64,000 bases of DNA from Geobacter sp. OR-1 (lineage in GTDB: Bacteria; Desulfobacterota; Desulfuromonadia; Geobacterales; DSM-12255), in contig NZ_BAZF01000001.1 in NCBI RefSeq assembly GCF_000813145.1, forward strand, positions 345,835 through 409,834. Reading direction: 5' to 3'. The position numbers were made by a program, and so were the translations under genes. Positions 55,591 through 63,247 of this stretch are shown here, in pieces. The first letter of the stretch is position 1. Each line of letters starts with the position of its first letter. A model generated the notes under the pieces. The model did no database searches and was not told where the DNA came from. It saw only the letters and a program-made list of their open reading frames with translations.

Positions 55591-56501
55591 TGGGTGACTA
55601 TCCTGCAGTTCGGCAGCAGCTTTGCCAGTTGCTCCTGTTCCGCCGCACTGATCTTGGTTTTGCCGACGCCAAGTTCGGTGAGATTGGTAAGACCCTTGAC
55701 CGTAGGCAGCAGGGTAGTTATCGGGTTGATGTCCACGTAAAGAACCTGCAACTCCTTCATGGTGGCGATCGCCTCCGGGATTTTCGTAAGGCTGTTGTTG
55801 AACAGCGAGAGCTTGGTCAAGCCGCTGAAGGCGCCAATAGATTCCGGCACGTTGACCAGGAATCCACGAAAATTGAAAATGTGCAGCTCGGTCAGCGGCA
55901 TGTTTTTCGCCTTGTCCAGAATCATCGGCAGATCGACCGGGGCGCCGTTTGCGCCGCCGGTCAACACCAGGATCTTAATGCCTGTGAACTTCTCCAGCAA
56001 GTTGATGAGCACTGGTGCCTCCTTGCGGGAGAGATCAATCACCAGGGTGGTGAGCCCCCGGTAGTAGGCCTGGTTCTTGATCGATTTGTCCCGATCCTCT
56101 TCATACTCCTTTTCGATTTCCTGCCGCACCGGCTCAGCCAGGTCAAACAGCGCCCCTTCCCCCTTGTCAGCGGCCTCCTGGATCTTGTCCAACATCTTTC
56201 CGGTGATTTCTGACTGCTTGGCGGCCTCTTCCTGCTGTTCAGCTGTAGGGTGCGGCGGCGGTGCTGGTGCGTCCGCGGTGCGCTGCACCTGGAGTTTCAG
56301 CAGCTGTTTCCGCAACTGCTTCGTCCGCTCGCTGGCTTTTTTGACCGATGCCGGGTCGCTCCAGTTGGTGCTTTTGTTGATATTTTTCAGCTCCTTGCGG
56401 ATAGTTTCCGGGTCGTCAGATGGTTGAGCCCCGTATGCGCCACCAGGCGGCACAAGAATCAGTAGCGCAAAGACAAGTATGACGAAAATCGATCTAACCA
56501 T
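55587..56501 (-). CDS. Exported leucine-rich-repeat protein, cassette copy A gene 2
   Basis: A 304-residue protein with signal MVRSIFVILVFALLILVPPG. A charged helical N-terminal region (about 30-150) is followed by LRR-like units from about residue 155: TTLVIDLSRKEAPVLINLLE, IKILVLTGG, LTELHIFNFRGFLVNVPESI, LTKLSLFNNSLTKIPEAIAT, LQVLYVDINPITTLLPTVKG and LTELGVGKTKISAAEQEQLA. It ends PNCRIVTQ. The copy B protein ends PNCRIVTE and matches through the whole LRR part. LRRs present a curved surface for binding proteins or glycans. It overlaps the third cassette gene by four bases. Confidence 0.8.
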   Translation of the reverse strand: MVRSIFVILVFALLILVPPGGAYGAQPSDDPETIRKELKNINKSTNWSDPASVKKASERTKQLRKQLLKLQVQRTADAPAPPPHPTAEQQEEAAKQSEITGKMLDKIQEAADKGEGALFDLAEPVRQEIEKEYEEDRDKSIKNQAYYRGLTTLVIDLSRKEAPVLINLLEKFTGIKILVLTGGANGAPVDLPMILDKAKNMPLTELHIFNFRGFLVNVPESIGAFSGLTKLSLFNNSLTKIPEAIATMKELQVLYVDINPITTLLPTVKGLTNLTELGVGKTKISAAEQEQLAKLLPNCRIVTQ

Positions 56502-56523
56502 GCATCAACTCCTGCGGAAGCTG

Positions 56524-57711
56524 TCAGTACACCCCCATGCCTGAACTGCATGAATCAGTATCAGGTCGACCTTCGCCGCGGGGGGTCAGATCGTACTTGT
56601 AGGCGTCCCCGAGGGCACCGGCATAACTGCTGATTGCCGAGAGTTCGGACATGCCGAAGGCCGCCTCCGGTAACCCCACCCCAATATCGTTTTTCTGCTT
56701 TGCGCTCAACAGTTCGTCCAGCCGATTGTACTCCAGGGTGTTTTTCTCGATCGCACCCCGGTATTCAGCGAGCAGCTTCAGGTATTTCGGTGCATGACTG
56801 CTGCAGAACTGTTCTTTTTGCTCGTAGTTTTTCTGCGCCTCGGCGACCAGTTCCTTGCAGCTGACTTTTCCGCCAGTGGCGTATTTTCGCCGCAGCTCCT
56901 CATAGCGGGAGGTGCTTTTCTCAAGCGCCTTGGCGGATTTATCCTGGTCGAGTTCACTCACCTTGGCGGCAAACTTTTTGTGAATGCCGATGATCTTTTC
57001 CATTTGCGCCTGGAACTCTTTTTCGGTTGTCTTGGCATCCTTCTCCGCTTCGAGTTCGGATTTCGATTTTGTCAGGTCGTCAGCCTCTTTCTGCGCGGAA
57101 AGATTCTGCATATAGGCGCGTTTAGTTTCGGTCGATGATTTTGATATCGTTTTCGCCTGTTCCCTCGTAATGCCGTATTTTTCCTGAAGGATCCTGTCTG
57201 CAAGCGCATCATCCTCTGCCTTTGACCGCTTCTTATTCAGTTCGGCAGGGTCAATATCGCCGTAGCCGGCATTTTTCAGAGTTGTCCGCGCCATTCTATC
57301 TCTATTGTTTCCACGGGCCTTTTCGATCGCCTGCCTGCGCTTGTCAATTTCATCGTTCAAGGTCTTGGCTGCTCTTGCTACTTTGTCCTTGAACAGCCTA
57401 ATAGGCTCGGCATCGGCCTCGCAGCCGCTGTCAGGGATAGCTGGAAGGGAAGCCATGTACTCCTTGGGCGAGCGGGCGCCCCATGGGGTCTGGCTATCGG
57501 TGTCACCCCCCTGGTTGTCTCCCTGGCCACTTCCGGGGTTGTCACCCTGACTACCAGAGGAACTGTCGCCCTGACCGCTCCCGGCTCCTGTGCCCTGGGT
57601 GGCGCTTTTTACTTTATCCACCATTGACTTGAAAAACGACGATCCCGGGAACTCAGCATGAACCGTGGTTGACCAGCAAAGGACAACTGCGACGGTGAAC
57701 AGTTTTTTCAT
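56524..57711 (-). CDS. Exported coiled-coil protein, cassette copy A gene 1
   Basis: A 395-residue protein with signal peptide (MKKLFTVAVVLCWSTTVHAE). A low-complexity Gly/Ser/Gln/Asp stretch (about residues 38-72; repeats of SGQGD) precedes SGCEADAE and a long charged helical region (100-300) with heptad patterns. The conserved C-terminal block is QFCSSHAPKYLKLLAEYRGA, YNRLDELLSAKQ, then GVGLPEAAFGMSELSAISSY, and the chain ends DSCSSGMGVY. Four mature cysteines match those of copy B. No family recognised. AAGGAG precedes the ATG. The copy B gene lacks the SGQGD linker. Confidence 0.75.
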   Translation of the reverse strand: MKKLFTVAVVLCWSTTVHAEFPGSSFFKSMVDKVKSATQGTGAGSGQGDSSSGSQGDNPGSGQGDNQGGDTDSQTPWGARSPKEYMASLPAIPDSGCEADAEPIRLFKDKVARAAKTLNDEIDKRRQAIEKARGNNRDRMARTTLKNAGYGDIDPAELNKKRSKAEDDALADRILQEKYGITREQAKTISKSSTETKRAYMQNLSAQKEADDLTKSKSELEAEKDAKTTEKEFQAQMEKIIGIHKKFAAKVSELDQDKSAKALEKSTSRYEELRRKYATGGKVSCKELVAEAQKNYEQKEQFCSSHAPKYLKLLAEYRGAIEKNTLEYNRLDELLSAKQKNDIGVGLPEAAFGMSELSAISSYAGALGDAYKYDLTPRGEGRPDTDSCSSGMGVY

Positions 57712-57738
57712 GGGCTTCTCCTTGATTGTTACCGAATG

Positions 57739-58938
57739 TCATTCCCCCGCAGGCCGTTCCAGATCAAAATCAAGGCGCAAAATGGCTTCTTCCGTGGTAT
57801 CAAGCATGACTTCTTTCGGTGGCAGTTTCACTTCGATCTTTTCTGCCAGCTTCTTGTCAAACGGGCTGCCGGTGAACGGCCCAAAGGTATACTCAAACTG
57901 CAGCCTCAGCGGTGTGCTCGCCGGAGGCTCGTTTCGGTTAAATGTGTTACACATGCCGGTCGCCGACTCCTTGATGGTTTTAGTCTGCGTTCCCGCCACC
58001 GACGCGGCCTTGACGGTCACGGTATAGGTGCCGTCCTTCTTGAAATGGAGCCTCACCGTCGCATCCTTGTTCTTGATGCTCTCCCCGGTGCTCTTGTCCG
58101 AAAGGCCGTTGATCGCCCCGCTGGCCGACACCGTCCGGTTCCAGACCCACCGGCCGATTTCACTGGGGCCGCAGACGTAGCAGGGGTTGTCCTCCTCCTG
58201 CACGGTCTTTTCCTCTAAAGTTCCTTCCACCCCGCCCCGCGTGTCAGGGTTACCGAATCGCTCCAGCGACCAGACCTCCCGGTCGAGGTAGCGGAACTGC
58301 TCTCCCTGTCTCCATTGCTGGTCCATGCCATTGCAGTAAACCTCCTGCCTCATCTCCTCGAGGTTTCGCTGCCGGCTTATTTCCCGATAGACATCGACCC
58401 GGCCGGTAAAGGGACAGATCTCGCCATATCCGTCTTTCTGCATGGACAGGTGCTCCGCGATCCCCTTCTCCAGCCGGTCGACCATCTCATCCACGGCATC
58501 GATCGCTTCCCGTGGCGAAGAGAACTGGCGCGTATCGTAAAAGACTCCATTCTGCTTCACGGTATTGAGTACCGCGATATTGATCCAGGTCGACGGATTC
58601 CCCTGCTGATGGGTTGCCTTGATCCTGATAAGGTATTTCACCCCCATGGCGTCGGCTATGTTTTGCAGTTTTATCTGTTTTTCTTCCGGCGTCCCTATCA
58701 ACTGCTGCATCCGGGCCCAGCCGATCAGTGCGCTAATTTCATTCATTCGTATGAGCTTTAGACACCGGAAACGGTTACCCAGTTTTGTCGTCAGCAGCAT
58801 CTCATAGCCATAGGCAACGTTGGTGGCCTCGGCATCGCCAATTCCCTCGGACAGGACCATTGCCTTGATGTCGGTATAGGCCTGGGCATTGTCGGCGGTA
58901 ATAAATATCCAGACAAGCAATAGAAGGAATATTTTCAT
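57739..58938 (-). CDS. Exported Cys-rich protein with CsgG-like N-terminal domain, cassette copy B gene 3
   Basis: A 399-residue protein with signal MKIFLLLLVWIFITADNAQA. The N-terminal domain has LKLIRMNEISALIGWARMQQ and AMGVKYLIRIKATHQQ, placed like the CsgG-type strands of copy A. The C-terminal half has EICPFTGRVDVYRE, VYCNGMDQQWRQ, LERFGNPDTRGG, CxxC (PCYVC), GMCNTFN and FGPFTGSPFDKKL, then LRLDFDLERPAGE. A strand-rich stretch (DATVRLHFKKDGTYTVTVKA) suggests an Ig-like or beta-sandwich domain between the last two cysteines. The paralogue has the same TTIRLHFSGDGTYEIIVRA. It starts in the LRR gene stop. Confidence 0.75.
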   Translation of the reverse strand: MKIFLLLLVWIFITADNAQAYTDIKAMVLSEGIGDAEATNVAYGYEMLLTTKLGNRFRCLKLIRMNEISALIGWARMQQLIGTPEEKQIKLQNIADAMGVKYLIRIKATHQQGNPSTWINIAVLNTVKQNGVFYDTRQFSSPREAIDAVDEMVDRLEKGIAEHLSMQKDGYGEICPFTGRVDVYREISRQRNLEEMRQEVYCNGMDQQWRQGEQFRYLDREVWSLERFGNPDTRGGVEGTLEEKTVQEEDNPCYVCGPSEIGRWVWNRTVSASGAINGLSDKSTGESIKNKDATVRLHFKKDGTYTVTVKAASVAGTQTKTIKESATGMCNTFNRNEPPASTPLRLQFEYTFGPFTGSPFDKKLAEKIEVKLPPKEVMLDTTEEAILRLDFDLERPAGE

Positions 58939-59831
58939 TCGGTCACGATCCTGCAGTTCGGCAGGAGTTTGGCCAGTTGCGCCAGTTCTGCCGTGCTGAT
59001 GTTGGTTTTCCCCACCCCGATTTCGGTAAGGGCAAAAAGACCCTTGATTTTCGGCAGGATGGTGGCGATCGGGTTGACATCCAGATGGAGGACCCGCAGC
59101 TGCTTCATCTTAGCTACCGCCGTCGGCAGTTGCTTGATGTTGTTGTTGAACAGGGAGAGCTTGGTGAGCCCGGCAAAGCCCCCTACCGACTCCGGGACCG
59201 CGGTGAGGAAATTGCGGAAGTTAAAGATATGGAGTTCGGTAAGCGGATAGTTCTTGGCCTTGTTCAGGATGCCGGGGAGATCGACCGGTGCGCCGTGCTC
59301 GCCGCCGGTAAGGATCAGGGTCTTGATGCCGGTGAATTTGTCCATAACATCAATAACCAGCTGCGATTCCTTACGGGAAAGATCGATGACCAGCACCGTC
59401 TGCTCCTGATAGTAGCCCGGGTTCTTGATGGTCTGGTCCCGGTCCTCCTCATACTCCTTGATGATCTGATCGCGCACCGGCTCCGCCAGGTCGAGTTCGG
59501 CCCCCTTCCCCTTGGCTGCAGCCTTTTGCACCTGCTCATACATTTTCTCGCGGGTCGCTGCTGCTTCTTCCCCCTCCTCGACCGGCTTGGCCTCGCCGCG
59601 GGCCTGGGATTCGGCTGCATCCCGTTCCCCCTGCAGCTTCTGCAGCTGCTTCATCAGGGCATCGATCCGCGCCCCCACCTGGGGGTTGTTATCGGCAGCC
59701 TTTTTCCGGAGTGCCCTCAACTCAGTGCGGATGGCCAGCGGGTCGGTGGGAAGCGGCGCGGCGCACCATCCGGCTTGCGACACCGTAATCAGCAGCAATA
59801 GTATGCATATGCAGAACAGGGATGGCTTCAT
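58935..59831 (-). CDS. Exported leucine-rich-repeat protein, cassette copy B gene 2
   Basis: A 298-residue protein with signal MKPSLFCICILLLLITVSQA. The N-terminal half is charged and helical (ALRKKAADNNPQVGARIDAL, LMKQLQKLQGERDAAE), followed by LAEPVRDQIIKEYEEDRDQT, which copy A also has. LRR units start near 145: TVLVIDLSRKESQLVIDVMD, LTELHIFNFRNFLTAVPESV, LTKLSLFNNNIKQLPTAVAK, LRVLHLDVNPIATILPKIKG. The run KFTGIK.LILTGG is shared exactly with copy A apart from a few positions. It starts five bases after the copy B coiled-coil gene. Confidence 0.8.
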   Translation of the reverse strand: MKPSLFCICILLLLITVSQAGWCAAPLPTDPLAIRTELRALRKKAADNNPQVGARIDALMKQLQKLQGERDAAESQARGEAKPVEEGEEAAATREKMYEQVQKAAAKGKGAELDLAEPVRDQIIKEYEEDRDQTIKNPGYYQEQTVLVIDLSRKESQLVIDVMDKFTGIKTLILTGGEHGAPVDLPGILNKAKNYPLTELHIFNFRNFLTAVPESVGGFAGLTKLSLFNNNIKQLPTAVAKMKQLRVLHLDVNPIATILPKIKGLFALTEIGVGKTNISTAELAQLAKLLPNCRIVTE

Positions 59832-59836
59832 CAGGG

Positions 59837-60901
59837 TTACGTCCCCCCCTGCTCGCCATCGCCACCGCAGGAGTCTCCGCCCATTGCATTCTCCGGCCCG
59901 ACGTTGTTCTTATAGACTACGTTCAGGAAGCTGGCATAGTCCTGCACGCTTTCCAGGCCATTCAGCCCGATGGCCGCATCGGAAAGGGGGATGCCGACCT
60001 GCGCCTGCTGCAGATCGCTCGCCACCTGATCGAGACGGTCATGCTTGGGGAGGGATACCTGAATGCCAACCCGGTAGTCGTTCAGGATCTTGAGGTAGTG
60101 CGACGAATAAAAGGAGCAGTATTGCCGCCGCATGCTGACAATCAGCTGCTGCAGGGTTTTCAGTGCTTGGCAGGGTTCGTTATTTTTCTGCTTTTCCGCC
60201 AGCTCCCATTCAGCGTGCTCAATCTGCTTTAAGATGCCCAATCCCTGCGGGTCCTTGTCCAGCTCGGCTACCTTGGCCTGGTACCTTGACCTGAGCCCCA
60301 GCACCTGAGGGGTCAACTCCGCCTGTTCTTTCAGAAGCTTGCGGGTATCTTTGAGCTTACGTTTGTCAGCCTCACGTTGCTCCTTCGACTTCATCAGGTC
60401 GTTCGCCTGCACCTCGCCGGCCATCGACTTGGCCCAGTCCACGTTCGCCATGACATTCTTTTCTTTGTTCGCATTCTTCTGGGCTTTGAGGTCAGCCATT
60501 GATACGCCGAACTTGTCCTGCATCATCTTTTCGGCCAACTCCTTCCGTTGCTTCTTCGTCATCTTCTTCATCTCGTCCTGGCTCTTTCCCTGGAAGCCGG
60601 GCATGTCGACCACGTTCTCCATCATCTTCTTGCTGTTTTTCTCCTGCCACTTTTTCAGTGAACGCTGCCGCGCGGCGATATCCTTGTCCAACTCCTTCTT
60701 GAGAGGGGAAAATAGCTGATTGAACCGCCCGGTATCCTTATCGTCCGCTGAGCAGACGTCACCGGGCACTCCCGGCAATTTGGCAAGGGCTCCGGTCGCC
60801 GTCAAGGTGCCCCAAGAAGTCTCTTTTCCGCTTCCCGACCCTGCGGCAAAAGCCGCTGTCGACCAGCAGAGGATGAGCACGGCTATGGCCAGATTTTTCA
60901 T
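59837..60901 (-). CDS. Exported coiled-coil protein, cassette copy B gene 1
   Basis: A 354-residue protein with signal MKNLAIAVLILCWSTAAFAA; the LCWST motif is also in copy A. PGDVCSADDK begins the mature conserved part. A Lys/Met/Glu-rich helical zone (80-235) with KWQEKNSKKMMENVVDMPGF and KKMTKKQRKELAEKMMQDKF looks like coiled coil. The C-terminal block is QYCSFYSSHYLKILNDYRVG, HDRLDQVASDLQQAQVGIPL and GLESVQDYASFLNVVYK, followed by GGDSCGGDGEQGG. Four mature cysteines align with copy A. No known family. Confidence 0.75.
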   Translation of the reverse strand: MKNLAIAVLILCWSTAAFAAGSGSGKETSWGTLTATGALAKLPGVPGDVCSADDKDTGRFNQLFSPLKKELDKDIAARQRSLKKWQEKNSKKMMENVVDMPGFQGKSQDEMKKMTKKQRKELAEKMMQDKFGVSMADLKAQKNANKEKNVMANVDWAKSMAGEVQANDLMKSKEQREADKRKLKDTRKLLKEQAELTPQVLGLRSRYQAKVAELDKDPQGLGILKQIEHAEWELAEKQKNNEPCQALKTLQQLIVSMRRQYCSFYSSHYLKILNDYRVGIQVSLPKHDRLDQVASDLQQAQVGIPLSDAAIGLNGLESVQDYASFLNVVYKNNVGPENAMGGDSCGGDGEQGGT

Positions 60902-60946
60902 AACCCTTCTCCTGAGTTTCTGCAGATTTGTATAGTGTAATGCAGC

Positions 60947-61969
60947 TTACTTATCCGTCAATGCCCCGCTGATCTCCCCCCAGTCCGATTCGTGCAGCGC
61001 TTGCCAGACCCGGTAGGGGGCAATATCGCCAAACTCGGTCGGTCCCGGGGCGTCATCTTTTACGGTGCCGGAATAACTGAACATGATGGTGGCCAGCTGG
61101 AATGCGGACCGGGGCAGCTTGGGGTCGAACCAGGCCGGATTGATCTTCAGCAGTGGTCGCCCCTCATTGCTGCCCACCGGCGCCAGGGTCGGCTGAAACG
61201 GATCCCAGGCAAACTCGCGCGCCTGCATCCGCCGCTCCTCAGGCGTCATGGCTTCGAGCGCGGCCTGATGGTTCCGCACGATCTGCGGCGTGATGGTGTC
61301 GATGGCCGGGCTGTCGGCAGCCTGCTTCTGCCAGTTCGCTAGCCATGCCTTGACGTATTCCTCGCGGGTCAGCGGTATCCAGACCGGTACCTTGCTCCGC
61401 TGCAGGATGATGACGTCCATGCCGTTAAACCGATAGACCGGGAAACCAGCCAGTTCTTCCACCCGTTCCGGCGCACAAAACACTTTGGTCGGAGATCCCG
61501 GCACCGTGCAGAGTTGCGGCCCCTTTTCCGGATCGTTAACAGCAACGAACATCTCATCGGTGGGGCAGCAGAAAGGCGCCGACTTTCCGGTTTTCTTGTC
61601 GCGCATGTAGGAATGGAAGCGCAGGAAACCGAATCCCGGAATCGGCACCTTCTTTGTTTTCGGCTGGTCATCGTTCGGCCGGAAATACCCTTTGATCTCC
61701 ACCCCCCGGGGCGAAGCAAGAGTCGGCTGTTTTGCCAGCAGGGAGCGCAGACGTTCGAGGTTGCGCTTGAAAGCGGCAGATTCAACCTTGCTCAATGCAT
61801 GGTTAGCACCGGTAACTGTTGCGGATGTTTTGCCGGGGTGTTCGTGCAGGTAGTCGAATTCTCCGGCCGCGGCATCCATGGAGCCCCAGGACACCGATAG
61901 CAGAACGAGGGCCAGGGCCAGCCTCAGTCGCACCTTTATAGTGCTCACTGTGCTCCCGAATCCGATCAT
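60947..61969 (-). CDS. Exported protein of unknown function in the cassette operon
   Basis: The 340-residue protein is started at ATG 61969, with GGGAGGC just upstream; the frame is open 46 codons further without a ribosome site. The signal is RLRLALALVLLSVSWGSMDA. The mature protein has PGFGFLRFHSYMRDKKTGKS, APFCCPTDEMFVAVNDPEKG (adjacent cysteines), QLCTVPGSPTKVFCAPERVE and a Trp-rich helical C-terminal part (KAWLANWQKQAADSPAIDTI). Four cysteines lie within about 40 residues. No family recognised. It lies between the methyltransferase-like gene and cassette copy B. Confidence 0.7.
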   Translation of the reverse strand: MIGFGSTVSTIKVRLRLALALVLLSVSWGSMDAAAGEFDYLHEHPGKTSATVTGANHALSKVESAAFKRNLERLRSLLAKQPTLASPRGVEIKGYFRPNDDQPKTKKVPIPGFGFLRFHSYMRDKKTGKSAPFCCPTDEMFVAVNDPEKGPQLCTVPGSPTKVFCAPERVEELAGFPVYRFNGMDVIILQRSKVPVWIPLTREEYVKAWLANWQKQAADSPAIDTITPQIVRNHQAALEAMTPEERRMQAREFAWDPFQPTLAPVGSNEGRPLLKINPAWFDPKLPRSAFQLATIMFSYSGTVKDDAPGPTEFGDIAPYRVWQALHESDWGEISGALTDK

Positions 61970-61994
61970 AGTGCCTCCCGTTTCTTGTTGCGCA

Positions 61995-62768
61995 TCACAT
62001 CCCGAGTGCCGGAACATACGCACTGGCATTGTAGTTGAAGGCCTGTACTGCCTCAGACAAACGATCGATTCGGACCGTCGTGAGACGGCTCGCGAATCCG
62101 GTTTCAATTGCCGATTCGATCACGACGAGTTCATGCTCCCCTGGGAAGAACCTTAGCAGATACCGCTGGAAAAGATGAATACCTTCGAGGGATGCCTCCT
62201 CATTGCGCCGTGCCGTGTTGTCATGGACAGAACCGATCTGCAGGAAGATGCTGTCAACGTGGGGATTAAGGGCAAGCTCCTTGGCAATGGCCATGGACGC
62301 GTGGAAAATCTGTATCCCCCGGTTGGCGATATCCAGTTTCAGGTCCGCGAACATCCGGTCCAGTGACGAAACAGCCGGCACAATTTCCACCGGGATGCCG
62401 GATTTTTCCCCTTCCAGGATGATACGCTGGGAAATAGATGAAAAGACCAGGGGATGGCCATGCATCAGGAAGGCAACCGGCGGGTTTTCCCTGGCGTGCC
62501 TCAGAATATGGGCGGCAATATCTCCATAGATATCCGATCGGTCTCTGCCGTCGATATAATAGATCGGCATCAGGTTGACCGCCTTCGGGTTGAGCTTGGC
62601 GATATACCGTTCGAGCGACGGCAGGTCATGCAGATAGAAGACAGAGGGGCATTCCTGTAGCAGATGTTGAGTGTAGAGGGTCAGGTCATAGTAGCTGAAT
62701 ATACCCGACCCGAGCAGGTAGATCCGAGGCTCCCCGGAACGGCTCACAGTCTGCCCGTCTATCCCCAT
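61995..62768 (-). CDS. SAM-dependent methyltransferase of the tetrapyrrole-methylase fold
   Basis: A 257-residue cytoplasmic protein. RIYLLGSGIFSYYDLTLYTQ has the N-terminal GxG strand of this fold, VAFLMHGHPLVFSSISQRII gives the 'YGHPxVF' element, and VEIVPAVSSLDRMFADLKLD the 'PgiSsldrlfadl' block. DSIFLQIGSVHD lies where the domain-2 strand should be. The HGHP, SSLDRMFADL and HxxM set is closer to the orphan and borosin-type peptide N-methyltransferase branch than to cobalamin enzymes; this is inference. No borosin core peptide is evident nearby. It is the only clear enzyme of the exported-protein operon. Confidence 0.7.
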   Translation of the reverse strand: MGIDGQTVSRSGEPRIYLLGSGIFSYYDLTLYTQHLLQECPSVFYLHDLPSLERYIAKLNPKAVNLMPIYYIDGRDRSDIYGDIAAHILRHARENPPVAFLMHGHPLVFSSISQRIILEGEKSGIPVEIVPAVSSLDRMFADLKLDIANRGIQIFHASMAIAKELALNPHVDSIFLQIGSVHDNTARRNEEASLEGIHLFQRYLLRFFPGEHELVVIESAIETGFASRLTTVRIDRLSEAVQAFNYNASAYVPALGM

Positions 62769-62785
62769 AGTAACGGCACCCCCTT

Positions 62786-63223
62786 TTATTGTGCCGGTTT
62801 GTCAGTCTTGGTCATAGCCTGCTTGGGCTGCTTTGCAGAAGGCATTTTTTTCATCGGTACCGTTGTTGGGTCCACGGATTCCACCTTGAATGCCTGCTTG
62901 GGCTGAGTACTCTTGGTTGCCGCGCGTTGTGATTCAGGCTTCTTCAACCGTTTGTCCTCAATCTTGAGCGACTGTTTCGGCTGGGGAGCCGCCTGGTCTG
63001 CCTTGATCTCTTTTTTCGGCACAGCCGTGGCGTCGGCGAGCAGCTGCTCCCTAAACGGGGCGCCTGATCTGAGAGCTTGCGCCTCGGTGAACGACTGCTG
63101 TTTCCTCGCCTTTGCCGCCTCGGCAAAGGCGGGGGGAGACCAGCCGAACCAGTGGCAGACGATAGAAACCAGAAAACCAACGCCCCAGGCGGTAAAACCA
63201 ATGCCTCTACGGAATAGCGCCAT
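62786..63223 (-). CDS. Exported Lys/Gln-rich protein with PKQ repeats
   Basis: A 145-residue protein with an N-terminal helix (TAWGVGFLVSIVCHWFGW) that may be a signal or an anchor. The rest is disordered-looking and basic, with three copies of a PKQ motif: PKQSLKIED, PKQAFKVES and PKQAMTKTD, spaced 20-30 residues apart. AAGGAG precedes the ATG. It follows the YkgJ-like gene by 24 bases and precedes the methyltransferase by 17. It may be a substrate or scaffold for the neighbouring enzyme, but there is no direct evidence. No family recognised. Confidence 0.7.
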   Translation of the reverse strand: MALFRRGIGFTAWGVGFLVSIVCHWFGWSPPAFAEAAKARKQQSFTEAQALRSGAPFREQLLADATAVPKKEIKADQAAPQPKQSLKIEDKRLKKPESQRAATKSTQPKQAFKVESVDPTTVPMKKMPSAKQPKQAMTKTDKPAQ

Positions 63224-63247
63224 GATTTGTTCTCCTTTTATACGTCG

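Larger units (their letters stand above)
54406..60901 (-). repeat. Tandem duplication of a three-gene exported cassette
   Basis: Genes at 59837, 58935 and 57739 (copy B) and at 56524, 55587 and 54406 (copy A) have the same order, similar lengths (354/395, 298/304, 399/394 residues), the same four-base overlap between second and third gene, and shared motifs gene by gene. The copies are well diverged, so the duplication is old. Confidence 0.9.

Noticed and set aside
57530..57610. SGQGD-rich stretch as a possible tandem DNA repeat or CRISPR-like array
   Set aside because: It is an in-frame low-complexity linker of an exported protein, with imperfect short units and no spacers.
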